64,000 nt of DNA from Arthrobacter sp. JZ12 (GTDB lineage: Bacteria; Actinomycetota; Actinomycetes; Actinomycetales; Micrococcaceae): NCBI RefSeq assembly GCF_035189165.1, contig NZ_CP045246.1:2666001-2730000 (forward strand), written 5' to 3'. The notes under the pieces were generated by a model, which searched no databases, was not told the origin of the DNA, and worked only from the letters and a program-made list of their open reading frames with translations. This document shows positions 9,220-18,907 of this stretch, one piece after another (position 1 is the first letter of the stretch; each line of letters starts with the position of its first letter). The position numbers were made by a program, and so were the translations under genes.

Positions 9220-11202
9220 ATGTCTGAAAACACCCAGACTCGCGCGGGTGACGCTTTCGAGAATTTGCTGCATGAGGAGCGTCGATTCCCTCCCAGTGAG
9301 GAGTTCGCGGCCAACGCGATCGCCACTGCGGAGATGTATGAAGCGGGCAGGAATGCCCCCGAGTTCTGGGCCCGGCAGGCGCGCGAACTGCTGACCTGGC
9401 ACGAGGACTTCTCGGAGGCGCTGGACTGGTCGGATGCCCCATTCGCAAAGTGGTTTGTCGGAGGCAAGGTCAATGCCGCGTACAACGCGCTGGACCGCCA
9501 TGTGGAGCAGGGCCGCGGCGAGCGGGTCGCCATCCACTTCGAGGGCGAGCCCGGGGACACCCGCACGTATACCTACGCCGAACTGACTACCGCTGTGAAG
9601 AAGGCGGCGAATGCCTTCGAATCGCTCGGCGTGGCCAAGGGTGACCGTGTGGCGGTGTACCTGCCGATGATTCCCGAGGCCGTCATCACCATGTTGGCCT
9701 GCGCCCGTATCGGCGCTGTCCACTCGGTGGTCTTCGGCGGGTTCTCCGCCGACGCCTTGCGCAGCAGGATCGATGACGCCGAGGCCAAGCTCGTCGTCAC
9801 AGCAGACGGCACCTACCGCCGCGGCAAGCCAAGCCCGCTCAAGCCGGCCGTCGACAGCGCACTGGAACGTCCCGGGCACACCGTGGAGAACGTGGTTGTG
9901 GTCAAGCGCAACGGCGAACCCGTTGAGTGGGCCGAGGGCCGGGATGTCTGGTGGGACGACGTCGTTGAACAGGCCTCGGACCAGCACACCGCCCCGGGGC
10001 ACGACTCGGAGCATCCGCTGTTCATCCTGTACACGTCCGGCACCACCGGAAAGCCAAAGGGCATCCTCCACACCACGGGCGGCTATCTGACGCAGACGGC
10101 CTTCACGCAGAAGTACACCTTCGACCTGCACCCCGAAACCGACGTCTTCTGGTGCACGGCCGACGTCGGTTGGGTCACCGGGCACAGCTACGTTGCGTAC
10201 TCGCCGCTGGTCAACGGTGCTACCCAGCTCATGTATGAGGGCACACCGGATACACCGCACCAGGGCCGCTGGTGGGAGCTCGTCGAGAAGTACAAGGTGT
10301 CCATTCTGTACACCGCTCCCACGGCCATCCGCACCTTCATGAAGTGGGGGCGGGACATTCCCGCGAAGTTCGATCTCTCCTCGATCCGCGTCCTCGGTTC
10401 CGTCGGTGAGCCCATCAACCCCGAGGCGTGGATGTGGTACCGCGAAGTCATTGGCGGGAACGGCGGACGCTCGGAAACCCGGGCCCCGATCGTGGACACC
10501 TGGTGGCAGACCGAAACCGGTGCGCACATGATCTCGCCCCTACCCGGGGTCACAGCCTGCAAGCCGGGATCGGCCCAGGTTGCCATGCCCGGAATCGCCG
10601 TCGACGTGGTGGATGAGATGGGCAAGTCGGTGCCCAACGGATCCGGCGGCTATCTGGTGGTCCGTGAACCGTGGCCGTCCATGCTGCGCGGTATCTGGGG
10701 AGACCCTCAGCGCTTCAAGGACACGTACTGGTCGCGGTTCGACAACATGTACTTCGCCGGCGACGGCGCCAAACGCGACGAGGACGGCGACATCTGGCTG
10801 CTGGGCCGGGTGGACGACGTCATGAACGTCTCCGGTCACCGTCTCTCCACCACAGAGATCGAATCAGCGCTGGTGAGCCATCCCGCGGTGGCGGAGGCCG
10901 CCGTCGTCGGTGCCTCTGACGAAACCACCGGTGAAGCGGTGGTGGCGTTTGTGATTCTGCGGGGCTCGGCAGCTCAAGACGACGACATCGTCGCCACCCT
11001 GCGCAACCACGTCGGTAAGGAAATCGGGCCGATCGCGAAGCCGCGCAACATCCTGGTGGTGCCTGAACTGCCCAAGACCCGCTCGGGCAAGATCATGCGC
11101 CGGCTTTTGAAGGACGTTGCGGAGGGACGTGAGGTTGGAGACGCCACCACGCTGTCCGACCCAACAATCATGCAGCAGATCGCAGCCTCACTGCGGAAGT
11201 AG
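9220..11202 (+). CDS. acs: Acetyl-CoA synthetase (AMP-forming)
   Basis: This 660-residue enzyme makes acetyl-CoA from acetate, ATP and CoA, so it links acetate or overflow carbon to central metabolism. The P-loop-like signature [11 protein letters not shown], the WWQTETG motif, the hinge-region [13 protein letters not shown], and the C-terminal [11 protein letters not shown] are all present. The last contains Lys624, the residue that is acetylated to switch such enzymes off. Length is standard. AAGGG lies eight bases before the ATG. A Crp-like site upstream suggests cAMP or carbon-status control, as reported for mycobacterial acs. Confidence 0.97.
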   Translation: MSENTQTRAGDAFENLLHEERRFPPSEEFAANAIATAEMYEAGRNAPEFWARQARELLTWHEDFSEALDWSDAPFAKWFVGGKVNAAYNALDRHVEQGRGERVAIHFEGEPGDTRTYTYAELTTAVKKAANAFESLGVAKGDRVAVYLPMIPEAVITMLACARIGAVHSVVFGGFSADALRSRIDDAEAKLVVTADGTYRRGKPSPLKPAVDSALERPGHTVENVVVVKRNGEPVEWAEGRDVWWDDVVEQASDQHTAPGHDSEHPLFILYTSGTTGKPKGILHTTGGYLTQTAFTQKYTFDLHPETDVFWCTADVGWVTGHSYVAYSPLVNGATQLMYEGTPDTPHQGRWWELVEKYKVSILYTAPTAIRTFMKWGRDIPAKFDLSSIRVLGSVGEPINPEAWMWYREVIGGNGGRSETRAPIVDTWWQTETGAHMISPLPGVTACKPGSAQVAMPGIAVDVVDEMGKSVPNGSGGYLVVREPWPSMLRGIWGDPQRFKDTYWSRFDNMYFAGDGAKRDEDGDIWLLGRVDDVMNVSGHRLSTTEIESALVSHPAVAEAAVVGASDETTGEAVVAFVILRGSAAQDDDIVATLRNHVGKEIGPIAKPRNILVVPELPKTRSGKIMRRLLKDVAEGREVGDATTLSDPTIMQQIAASLRK

Positions 11203-11230
11203 CTGACAGGGTTCCGGCCCCGAAATCTAG

Positions 11231-11265
11231 GTGGTCCGGCAGCGCTTGAAACGCTGCCGGGCCAC
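11231..11265 (+). terminator. Hairpin after acs
   Basis: GTGGTCCGGCAGCG (11231-11244) pairs with 11252-11265 over 14 bp with one G-U and a 7-nt loop. No U-tract follows, so it may be a weak terminator or a 3' end stabiliser. Confidence 0.6.
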
Positions 11266-11351
11266 AACTATGTGAGCCGGGTCTACACGCCCTGTGATGT
11301 TGGCCCCGGAAGCTGGCTGTTCAGCCGCGGCTGCGAGGACAATCTTTCTTC

Positions 11352-12659
11352 GTGTCAACCTCTACCGCACCCTCAACCCCGCCGGCCGTTCGCCCCGGAA
11401 TGGCCCGGCGTACCGCAGCCGCATCCTTCGTAGGCACCGCACTCGAGTCCTACGACTTCTACGTCTTCGGCACCGCTGCCGCACTCGTGTTCAACGAAGT
11501 CTTCTTCACCGACCAGAACCCGCTGGCCGGTACCCTGTCCGCGTTCCTGGTCTTCGCAATGGGCTTCGTAGCCCGACCGCTCGGTGCCATCCTGTTCGGC
11601 CACCTCGGCGACCGCATCGGCCGGAAGCAGACCCTGATCTGGACCATCCTGCTGATGGGCCTGGCCACCGGAGCAGTGGGCCTGCTGCCTGACTACAGCG
11701 TCATCGGCATCTGGGCCCCCATCCTCCTGACCGTCCTCCGCCTGCTGCAGGGCCTCTCCCTCGGCGGGGAATGGGGCGGTTCGATCCTCATCGCCACGGA
11801 GCACGCCAGCGGCCGGCGACGCGCCCTGTACGCGGCAATACCCCAGCTCGGTTCGCCCGTGGGCACCATGCTGATCTCGCTGATCTTCCTGATCCTCTCG
11901 GTGGCCATGCCCGATGTCATGGCCACCTGGGGCTGGCGCATCCCGTTCCTCCTGGCCTTCCCCTTCCTTGCGGTCGCGCTCTACCTCCGCCTCGCCATCG
12001 ATGAGACTCCCGTCTTCCAGTCCAGCGACAAGGTCCGCCTGCCGCTGGTGACCGTGCTGCGCACGCAACCGGCCGCCGTCGTCGTTGCCGTAGCCTCTGC
12101 CCTGCTGGGAATCGGTTCCTACTTCCTCATGGTGTCCTACACCCAGGCCTACGGGACCGAGCGGTTGGGGCTGTCGGAGGAGACCGTGCTCAACGCCGCC
12201 CTGGTGGGTTCGCTACTGCAGCTTGCCACCATTCCCGCTTTCGGGTGGCTCGCCTCGCGGATCGGCTCGGCACGAGTAGTGGCCATCGGTGCGCTGGGAA
12301 CGGCCCTCATCGCCTTCCCGCTGTACTGGGTCATCAGCATTGCCGACGCCCCGCTCTACGTCACGGCGATCCTGCTCGGCGGAATCCTTCCCACCGCCGC
12401 CTGGGCCGCCCTCGGAGGACTCATGGCCGACCTGTTCGAGCCGAGCACCAGCTTCACCGCGCTGTCCTTCTCGTACAGCCTCGCAGCGATCGTGGCCGGC
12501 TTCGCGCCGTCCCTCACCCAGGTCTTCGGCGAGGCGACCGACGGAGCGTGGTGGCATCCCGGCGTCGTGCTGGCGGTCATGAGCCTGGTGACCTTCGCGG
12601 GTGCGACGGCGGCAACCCGCCTGCGCCGCGGAGAGACGGTACCGGTGGGGCATAGTTAA
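11352..12659 (+). CDS. MFS transporter, metabolite:H+ symporter (MHS) family
   Basis: This 435-residue protein has twelve predicted membrane helices. ALESYDFYVFG in helix 1 and GHLGDRIGRKQTL in the 2-3 loop are typical of the MHS family, which includes citrate, alpha-ketoglutarate, proline/betaine and shikimate symporters. The next gene, three bases downstream, is aroQ, so a dehydroquinate-, quinate- or shikimate-type substrate is an attractive but unproven guess. The start is a GTG at 11352 without a good ribosome binding site. An ATG at 11400 is the alternative and would still keep helix 1. Confidence 0.85.
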   Translation: MSTSTAPSTPPAVRPGMARRTAAASFVGTALESYDFYVFGTAAALVFNEVFFTDQNPLAGTLSAFLVFAMGFVARPLGAILFGHLGDRIGRKQTLIWTILLMGLATGAVGLLPDYSVIGIWAPILLTVLRLLQGLSLGGEWGGSILIATEHASGRRRALYAAIPQLGSPVGTMLISLIFLILSVAMPDVMATWGWRIPFLLAFPFLAVALYLRLAIDETPVFQSSDKVRLPLVTVLRTQPAAVVVAVASALLGIGSYFLMVSYTQAYGTERLGLSEETVLNAALVGSLLQLATIPAFGWLASRIGSARVVAIGALGTALIAFPLYWVISIADAPLYVTAILLGGILPTAAWAALGGLMADLFEPSTSFTALSFSYSLAAIVAGFAPSLTQVFGEATDGAWWHPGVVLAVMSLVTFAGATAATRLRRGETVPVGHS

Positions 12660-12662
12660 GCC

Positions 12663-13109
12663 ATGGCGACTCCCACCCTGCTGATCCTCAACGGCCCCAA
12701 CCTGAACCTGCTTGGTACCCGGGAGCCGGGGATCTATGGGTCTTCCACGCTCGAGGACGTTGAGCAGCTCTGCGCGTCGGCCGCCGGCGCGCACGGCTGG
12801 GCGGTGACCTGCAGGCAGTCGAATCACGAGGGTGAGCTGGTGGACGCCATCCACGCGGCGGCGGGCACCGCCGACGGCATCGTGATCAACGCCGGCGCCT
12901 ACACGCACACCTCGGTTGCCCTGCGGGACGCGATCGCCGGCGTCGGACTGCCCACCGTGGAGGTGCATATCAGCAACGTGCACCGGCGGGAGGAATTCCG
13001 GCACCACTCCTACCTGTCGGCCGTCTCCGATGCGGTGATCGTGGGTGCGGGCGTTGACGGGTACCGGCTGGCCGTCGACCACCTGGTACGGAAACTCACC
13101 GCGGCATGA
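12663..13109 (+). CDS. aroQ: Type II 3-dehydroquinate dehydratase
   Basis: This 148-residue enzyme interconverts 3-dehydroquinate and 3-dehydroshikimate. The opening [20 protein letters not shown] carries the catalytic Tyr and the flexible-lid Arg. [19 protein letters not shown] and [19 protein letters not shown] hold the remaining active-site residues, including the His general acid. The length is typical of the dodecameric type II family. It directly follows an MHS transporter and is not next to other aro genes, which allows either a biosynthetic or a quinate/shikimate catabolic role. Confidence 0.95.
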   Translation: MATPTLLILNGPNLNLLGTREPGIYGSSTLEDVEQLCASAAGAHGWAVTCRQSNHEGELVDAIHAAAGTADGIVINAGAYTHTSVALRDAIAGVGLPTVEVHISNVHRREEFRHHSYLSAVSDAVIVGAGVDGYRLAVDHLVRKLTAA

Positions 13110-13144
13110 CCTGACGGTCGGCGGTTTTGAGGCACGATAGTCCT

Positions 13145-14878
13145 ATGACGGAGATCACCTCAATCGACAACGGGTTCCAGAACGCCGACGACGCGCCCGT
13201 GCTTCAGGTCAAAAATTTGGCGGTCACCTTCCGCACCACTTACGGAGACGTATCGGCGGTGGAGGATGCCAACTTCACCCTGCACCGCGGGAAGACCCTC
13301 GCGATCGTCGGCGAATCGGGTTCCGGAAAGTCGACGACGGCGATGGCCTGCATCGGCCTGCTCCCGGGCAACGGCCGGGTCACCGCCGGCAGCATCCTGT
13401 TCGAGGGCCGCGACCTGGTCCCCCTCCCGGAAAGCGCCATGCGAACCATCCGGGGACGGTCCATCGGCCTGGTCCCGCAGGACCCGATGTCCAACCTCAA
13501 TCCCGTCGCGAAGATCGGTACGCAGGTAGCCGAGACCCTGCTGGTGCATGGCCTTGCAGACAAGAAGAACGTCAAGGACCGCGTGATCGAGGTGCTGTCC
13601 GCGGCGGGACTTCCCGACGCCGGCGAGCGCGCCAAGCAGTACCCGCACGAATTCTCGGGCGGTATGCGCCAGCGCGCACTGATCGCGATCGGCCTTGCCT
13701 GCCGCCCCCGCCTGCTCATCGCGGACGAGCCCACCAGTGCCCTGGACGTGACCGTCCAGCGCACCATCCTTGACCAGATCGACACCATGACGGAACAGCT
13801 CGGAACGTCCGTCCTGTTGATCACCCACGACCTCGGGCTCGCCGCGGAGCGCGCCTCCGACCTCGTGGTGATGCACCGGGGCCGCGTAGTGGAAACGGGT
13901 CCTGCGGCACAGCTGCTCAATGACCCGAAGCATCCCTACACCCAGTCGCTGGTCCGCGCTGCCCCAAGCGTCGCGGCCGTGCGGCTGCGTCCGGGCGCCT
14001 ACCATGTGGACGCCGAGCAGCGCGTGTCGGCCGCCCAGGCGGCGTTCGAGGAGCACCAGGCGGAGGCCGACTCCACCGAGGCAGCCAAGGCGACCGACAA
14101 CATTGTGGAAATTCGCGACCTCACCAAGGTGTACAAGCGGCGCGGCAGCGCAGAGGACTTCTACGCAGCGAAGAACGTGACGCTGGACATTCCGCGCGGG
14201 CAGACCGTTGCGATCGTGGGTGAATCCGGGTCGGGCAAGACCACCACGGCCCGCATGCTCCTGAAGTTGATCGAGCCCACCTCCGGCACCATGACATTCG
14301 ACGGCATGGACGTCGCAACACTGGACAAGGCCCAGCTCTCCGATTTCCGCCAACGGGTCCAGCCTGTCTTCCAGGACCCGTACTCCTCGCTCAACCCGAT
14401 GTTCACCATCGGGCGGATCGTCGAAGAGCCGCTCAACGCCTACAACCGCGGTAGCAAGAAGGAGCGGGCCGCGCGGGTTCGTGAACTGATGGACCAGGTA
14501 GCCCTCCCCCACAGCGCCCTTCGCCGGTATCCGTCGGAGCTCTCGGGAGGCCAGCGGCAGCGTGTGGCCATCGCCCGTGCGCTCGCGCTGAAGCCCGAAC
14601 TGCTCATTTGCGACGAGCCCGTCTCCGCGCTCGATGTGCTGGTCCAGGCGCAGATCCTCAAGCTCCTCGGCGACCTGCAGTCCGAGCTGGGCCTGAGCTA
14701 CCTCTTCATCTCGCACGACCTCGCCGTGGTCCGGCTCATCTCCGACTACGTGTGCGTGATGAAGGACGGCGAACTGGTCGAGGCGGCCAGCTCGGAGGAG
14801 GTCTTCCAGAACCCGCGCCACCCCTACACGCGCAAGCTTCTGGCCTCGATCCCGGGCAACGAACTCAACATCGCCTAG
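13145..14878 (+). CDS. dppD: Fused dipeptide/oligopeptide ABC transporter ATPase (DppD-DppF type)
   Basis: The 577-residue protein carries two complete nucleotide-binding domains. Each has GESGSGKS/TT (about residues 57 and 359), an SGG-x-RQR signature, and ADEPTSALD or CDEPVSALD. Peptide-family C-terminal HPYTQ and HPYTR segments follow each domain. It energises import through DppB/DppC, whose genes converge on it from the other strand. The ATG at 13145 is preferred to one at 13127. A two-domain DppD also occurs in mycobacteria next to dppABC. The spacer between the halves (about 285-320) is Ala/Glu-rich. Confidence 0.93.
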   Translation: MTEITSIDNGFQNADDAPVLQVKNLAVTFRTTYGDVSAVEDANFTLHRGKTLAIVGESGSGKSTTAMACIGLLPGNGRVTAGSILFEGRDLVPLPESAMRTIRGRSIGLVPQDPMSNLNPVAKIGTQVAETLLVHGLADKKNVKDRVIEVLSAAGLPDAGERAKQYPHEFSGGMRQRALIAIGLACRPRLLIADEPTSALDVTVQRTILDQIDTMTEQLGTSVLLITHDLGLAAERASDLVVMHRGRVVETGPAAQLLNDPKHPYTQSLVRAAPSVAAVRLRPGAYHVDAEQRVSAAQAAFEEHQAEADSTEAAKATDNIVEIRDLTKVYKRRGSAEDFYAAKNVTLDIPRGQTVAIVGESGSGKTTTARMLLKLIEPTSGTMTFDGMDVATLDKAQLSDFRQRVQPVFQDPYSSLNPMFTIGRIVEEPLNAYNRGSKKERAARVRELMDQVALPHSALRRYPSELSGGQRQRVAIARALALKPELLICDEPVSALDVLVQAQILKLLGDLQSELGLSYLFISHDLAVVRLISDYVCVMKDGELVEAASSEEVFQNPRHPYTRKLLASIPGNELNIA

Positions 14879-14912
14879 GCCCTTCCCTCCCCTTGTCGCC
14901 CTTTGGGAGGCA

Positions 14913-14967
14913 AGTACGACGACGGCCGGTTACCTTCCAGCGGAAGGTGACCGGCCGTCGTCGTACT
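14913..14967. terminator. Long bidirectional hairpin between convergent dppD and dppC
   Basis: Arms 14913-14938 and 14942-14967 pair over 26 bp with one G-U pair and a 3-nt loop. It ends transcription from both convergent sides, although no long U-tract is present on either strand. Confidence 0.8.
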
Positions 14968-14983
14968 GGTGGTGCTTGCGGTG

Positions 14984-15946
14984 CTACTTCTGGCGTGTCT
15001 TCGGATCCAGCGCCTCGCGCAGGGACTCGCCCAGCAGCGTGAAGCCCAGCGCGGTGATGGCGATGCAGGCACCGGGCAGGAAGGCGAGATACGGCGACGA
15101 CGCCAGCTCTGCCTGCGCGTAGGTCAGCATGCGCCCCCACTCGGCGGTCTGCGGCAGTTCGCCGCCCAGGCCCAGGAAGGACAGGGCGGCGGCGTCGATC
15201 ACGGCGGTTGCCAGCGACAGCGTGGCCTGCACAATGACCGGTCCCACACTGTTGGGCAGCAGGTGGCTCATGGTGATGGTCCGTCGGCTCAACCCGAGCG
15301 TCTGGGCGGCGAGAATATAATCCGAATTGCGCTGGGACAGCATCGAGGACCGCAGCAGCCGCGCGAAGATCGGCAGCTGCGAGGCTCCGATGGCAATCAT
15401 CACCGCGTACGGACCCTGGCCGAGAATCGCCGCGATACTGACAGCGAGCAGCAGGTTCGGGACGGAAAGCAGGATGTCCACGAACCGCATGATCAGGCTG
15501 TCCACCCAGCCCCCAATGCCGCCGGCCAGCAGCCCGAGCAGCATGCCGCCGACCAGGCCGATAGCGGTGGAGATCACACCGATCAGCAGCGATGCCTGGG
15601 CACCCCAGATCAGCTTGCTGAGCACGTCGCCGCCGAACCGGTCTAGCCCCAACGGGTATTCCGGAAGCTCACCGGGGCCGGGAATGCTCGTGGGACGGAT
15701 TTCGGTGCGGCCCGGCAGTTCCTCACCGCCGAACGGCGCGAGGATGGGCGCCAACGCGGCCACCAACAGGAACAGGCCGATGATGACGGCGCCGGCGATG
15801 GCCTGCGGGTTGCGGCGGAGCCTGTGGAAGGCGTCCTGCCAGAGGCCGGTTCCGCCCTGTTCGGTGAGTTGCGGCTCGCCGGACGGTGATGGTTCGCCGG
15901 CCGGGGAAAGGGATCCGCCTGCGGCGGGAGGCAGGACGTTGCTCAT
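14984..15946 (-). CDS. dppC: Peptide ABC transporter permease (DppC-like)
   Basis: The 320-residue protein has a Pro/Ser-rich N-terminal tail of about 35 residues, the OppC N-terminal helix region (about 38-65), and a BPD_transp_1 core of five further helices. The EAA-type coupling loop starts near AAQTLGLSRR. DRFGGDVLSKLIWGAQ is the usual DppC/OppC signature. It forms the membrane channel with DppB. Its ATG at 15946 overlaps the dppB stop (ATGA). Confidence 0.93.
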   Translation of the reverse strand: MSNVLPPAAGGSLSPAGEPSPSGEPQLTEQGGTGLWQDAFHRLRRNPQAIAGAVIIGLFLLVAALAPILAPFGGEELPGRTEIRPTSIPGPGELPEYPLGLDRFGGDVLSKLIWGAQASLLIGVISTAIGLVGGMLLGLLAGGIGGWVDSLIMRFVDILLSVPNLLLAVSIAAILGQGPYAVMIAIGASQLPIFARLLRSSMLSQRNSDYILAAQTLGLSRRTITMSHLLPNSVGPVIVQATLSLATAVIDAAALSFLGLGGELPQTAEWGRMLTYAQAELASSPYLAFLPGACIAITALGFTLLGESLREALDPKTRQK

Positions 15947-16947
15947 TGAACACGCACCCTTGGGTCGATGATGGTGTACGAGACGTCAACAATGAGGTTG
16001 ATGAGCGCGTACAGGACCGCGATGAAGATGATGAACCCCTGCAGCACCGGGTAGTCCAGTTCGAAGATCGCATCGCGCAGGAAGCTTCCGATCCCGTTGA
16101 ACGCGAAGACCGTCTCTGTTAGGACCGCTCCGGAGATCAGCAGGCCCGTTTGGAGACCGATGGTGGTGACCACCGGGAGCATCGCGTTGCGCAGGATGAA
16201 CCGGCCACGGATGGTCTTCTCCAGCAGCCCCTTGGCGCGGGCGGTGCGGACGTAGTCCGCGTTCTGCACCTCGAGCACCGACGCGCGGGTGATGCGCACG
16301 ATGATTGCCAGCGGGATCGTGCCCAGGGCCAGGCCGGGAAGGATGAGGTGCAGGAAGGCGTCCCACGCGGCGTCGTACTCCCCGGTCAGGATGCCATCCA
16401 GAACATAGAAGTCGGTGAAGTGGGTTGCGTTGATCCGCGGGTTCTGTCGGCCATCAGGCGGCAGGATCGGCCACTGGATCGCGAACAGGTACTTCAGGAT
16501 GAAGGCCAGGAAGAACACGGGGATGGTGATGCCGATGAGGCTGAGAACCACTGAGCTGTGATCCAGGAACTTTCCGTAGTGCCGCGCGGCGAGGTATCCC
16601 AGCGGGATTCCGACGCCGACGGCGAAGATCAGGGCCACGACGCTCAACTCGATGGTGGCCGGGAAACGGGTTGCGAACTCCTCCAGCACAGGACGGCCGG
16701 TGATGATCGAGGTTCCGAAGTCCCCCTGGAGCAGCTTCCCCATGTAGGTGAAGTACTGGACGATCAGCGGCTGGTCGAAACCATAAAGCTCGTTAACGCG
16801 CGCAACGGCTTCCGGCGTTGCACGTTCGCCCAGCAGGGCAGTTGCCGGTCCGCCGGGCAGGCTGCGAACCCACAGGAACAACAGGATCGACAGGCCTAGC
16901 AGGGTGGGAACCAGCAGGGCGAGTCGTTTACCAATGACGCGAAGCAC
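15943..16947 (-). CDS. dppB: Peptide ABC transporter permease (DppB-like)
   Basis: This 334-residue permease starts with the canonical LRVIGKRLALLVPTLLGLS helix. It has six predicted helices and the coupling segment YVRTARAKGLLEKTI. The start is GTG at 16947 with GAGGA upstream. It pairs with DppC as the dipeptide/oligopeptide channel. It follows dppA after a hairpin, so it is likely expressed at a lower level than the binding protein. Confidence 0.93.
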   Translation of the reverse strand: MLRVIGKRLALLVPTLLGLSILLFLWVRSLPGGPATALLGERATPEAVARVNELYGFDQPLIVQYFTYMGKLLQGDFGTSIITGRPVLEEFATRFPATIELSVVALIFAVGVGIPLGYLAARHYGKFLDHSSVVLSLIGITIPVFFLAFILKYLFAIQWPILPPDGRQNPRINATHFTDFYVLDGILTGEYDAAWDAFLHLILPGLALGTIPLAIIVRITRASVLEVQNADYVRTARAKGLLEKTIRGRFILRNAMLPVVTTIGLQTGLLISGAVLTETVFAFNGIGSFLRDAIFELDYPVLQGFIIFIAVLYALINLIVDVSYTIIDPRVRVQ

Positions 16948-16983
16948 GATGTCCTCTCAACAGGGTCCCCAACGGTGAGCGAG

Positions 16984-17027
16984 CGGGCAAAAGAAAGCGG
17001 AGGGGCCGATGAAGCCGGCCCCTCCGC
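16984..17027 (-). terminator. Intra-operon hairpin with U-rich tail between dppA and dppB
   Basis: A perfect 12-bp stem (16997-17008 with 17016-17027, 7-nt loop) is followed on the minus strand by TTTCTTTT. It has the form of a Rho-independent terminator placed between the binding-protein and permease genes. Confidence 0.75.
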
Positions 17028-17035
17028 CAGTGCTG

Positions 17036-18730
17036 CTACTCGTTGAGTTCGATCATGTTGAATACTTCGTCGTTGACCGGGCTTGCCGGGTACGACTCGA
17101 CGCGCGGTGCGAATGCCAACGACGGCGCCGGGTGCGCGAGCGGGATAGCCGGGTTGAACTCGGCGATCTGCTGGTTGATCTCCTCGTAAACGGCGGTCTG
17201 CTCTTCACGGTCGGTCATGCCGCGGGCTTCATCGAGGGCTGCGAACAGCTCCGGGTTGTCGAAGCCGAACTCAGGCTTTTCCTGTCCGAAGAAGACGCCG
17301 ATGAAGTTGTCCGTGTCGTTGTAGTCACCGGTCCAGCCGAGAAGGTGCAGGCCGTGGTTGTCGGTTCCCTGGATGCGGTCGAGGTAGTCAGGAGTCCAGA
17401 CATCCGGTGCAGGAGTGGTGGTGATACCCACCTCTGCCAGCTGGGCGCTCAGGTTGGTGAAAACCTGCTCCGGGGTAGGCATGTACGGGCGTGAGACGTC
17501 GGTCGGGTAGTTGAACTGCACCTCGAAGCCGTCAGGGTACCCTGCCTCGGCGAGCAGCTCACGCGCGCGCTCCGGATCGTACTCGTAGGTGGTGACGTCC
17601 TCGTTGTAGCCGTCAACCACGTCCGGAATGAACTGGGTGGCCAACTGCGTGCCCTCGGGCAGGGTCTGGTCGATCAGCGCCTGCTTGTCGATTGCGTGGT
17701 GAATAGCCTGGCGAACCAGTGGATCGCTCAATTCCTCGACCTTGTGGTTGATGCCCAGGTACAGGATTGTGAACGGATCGCGGGCGACGATTTTGAAGCC
17801 GTCCTCCTCGAGCACCGGGATGTCGGCCGGTGACACGAGGTCGAAGCCGTCGATGGTTCCGGCCTGCAGCGCCTGGGTGCGGGCCTGCGGGTCGTCAATG
17901 ATACGGAAGATCACTGTCTGGACCTGGCCCTGCTCGCCCCAGTAGTTCTCGTAGGCGGAGACGGTCAGGTCCTCGCCGACGTTCCAGGAATCGAACTTGA
18001 ACGGTCCGGTACCCACCGGATGACCCTGTGCGTACTCGCTCAGCTCCGGAGCCTCGGCGGACCCGCCGATGTCATCGGCGCCGAACTCCTCCAGCGCAGC
18101 GGGGCTCTGCATAGCGAACGCAGGGAGCGACAGTGCCGCGATGAACCCTGCGAAGGGCTTGGCGAGGGTGACGGTGGCCTCGAGGTCCCCGTTCACCTCG
18201 CAGGACTCGTAGACAGCGGCATCAGGGGAGTCAGCGAAGCCACGGAAGAGGTTGTTGTAGTAGTACGAGACCGAAGGCGCCTGGGCCAGGCCGGTGAAGT
18301 TGTACCAGCGGTCGAAGTTGAAGCAGACCGCCTCGGCATTGAACTCCGTGCCGTCGTGGAAGGTGACGCCTTCCTTCAACTGGAAGGTGGTGGACAACCC
18401 GTCCTCGGAGGTTTCCCAGGACTCCGCCAGCAGCGGTGCAGGGTCCGCAGTACCCGGCTCGACGCCGACGAGGCCTTCGAAGATCTGCCGGCTCACACGG
18501 AACGACTCACCGTCGCTAGCGAATGCCGGGTCAAGCGATGCGGGGTCGGACGACGCTGCGAAGACGAACGTCGAATCGACCTCCCCCTCGGCTCCCGCTC
18601 CGCCGTCTTCCTCGCGCTGGCTCTGGACACAACCGCTGAGCAGCAGTGCGCTGATTGCGGCACCGGCGGTGAGAGCGGCAGCACGCTTCCTTGTGGGATG
18701 CGCACCGCGCACAGATTTGCTTCTGAACAT
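17036..18730 (-). CDS. dppA: Peptide ABC transporter substrate-binding lipoprotein (DppA-like)
   Basis: The 564-residue protein has a basic N terminus, a hydrophobic segment and the lipobox LLSG-Cys34, so it should be a lipid-anchored surface protein. The mature part matches SBP_bac_5 proteins (ADPAPLLAESWETSEDGLS, HDGTEFNAEAVCFNFDRW, PVGTGPFKFDSW, RQAIHHAIDKQALI). It captures peptides for DppBCD. The ATG at 18730 is preceded by CAGGAG with a 5-nt spacer; the longer open frame to 18811 has no such support. The promoter must lie in the 177-bp gap to marP. Confidence 0.94.
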   Translation of the reverse strand: MFRSKSVRGAHPTRKRAAALTAGAAISALLLSGCVQSQREEDGGAGAEGEVDSTFVFAASSDPASLDPAFASDGESFRVSRQIFEGLVGVEPGTADPAPLLAESWETSEDGLSTTFQLKEGVTFHDGTEFNAEAVCFNFDRWYNFTGLAQAPSVSYYYNNLFRGFADSPDAAVYESCEVNGDLEATVTLAKPFAGFIAALSLPAFAMQSPAALEEFGADDIGGSAEAPELSEYAQGHPVGTGPFKFDSWNVGEDLTVSAYENYWGEQGQVQTVIFRIIDDPQARTQALQAGTIDGFDLVSPADIPVLEEDGFKIVARDPFTILYLGINHKVEELSDPLVRQAIHHAIDKQALIDQTLPEGTQLATQFIPDVVDGYNEDVTTYEYDPERARELLAEAGYPDGFEVQFNYPTDVSRPYMPTPEQVFTNLSAQLAEVGITTTPAPDVWTPDYLDRIQGTDNHGLHLLGWTGDYNDTDNFIGVFFGQEKPEFGFDNPELFAALDEARGMTDREEQTAVYEEINQQIAEFNPAIPLAHPAPSLAFAPRVESYPASPVNDEVFNMIELNE

Positions 18731-18907
18731 TAGTGCTCCTGATGGTCTGATACCTGGTGGACGTTCGTGCGTCCGCGCGGCGCACGGGTTCCCGTGTTTA
18801 CACACGCACACAGCCTCGTGTGTGATGAGCCTAACTCCCGGGATTGCCGCGTGGAGTATTTCCAGTCAGCAAGCCATCACGATTTGGTTAAGGAGCTGTT
18901 CACCTGC

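Noticed and set aside
18731..18907. CACAC-N6-GTGTG dyad upstream of dppA as a Crp site
   Set aside because: The arms are CACAC/GTGTG rather than TGTGA/TCACA, so it does not fit the consensus.
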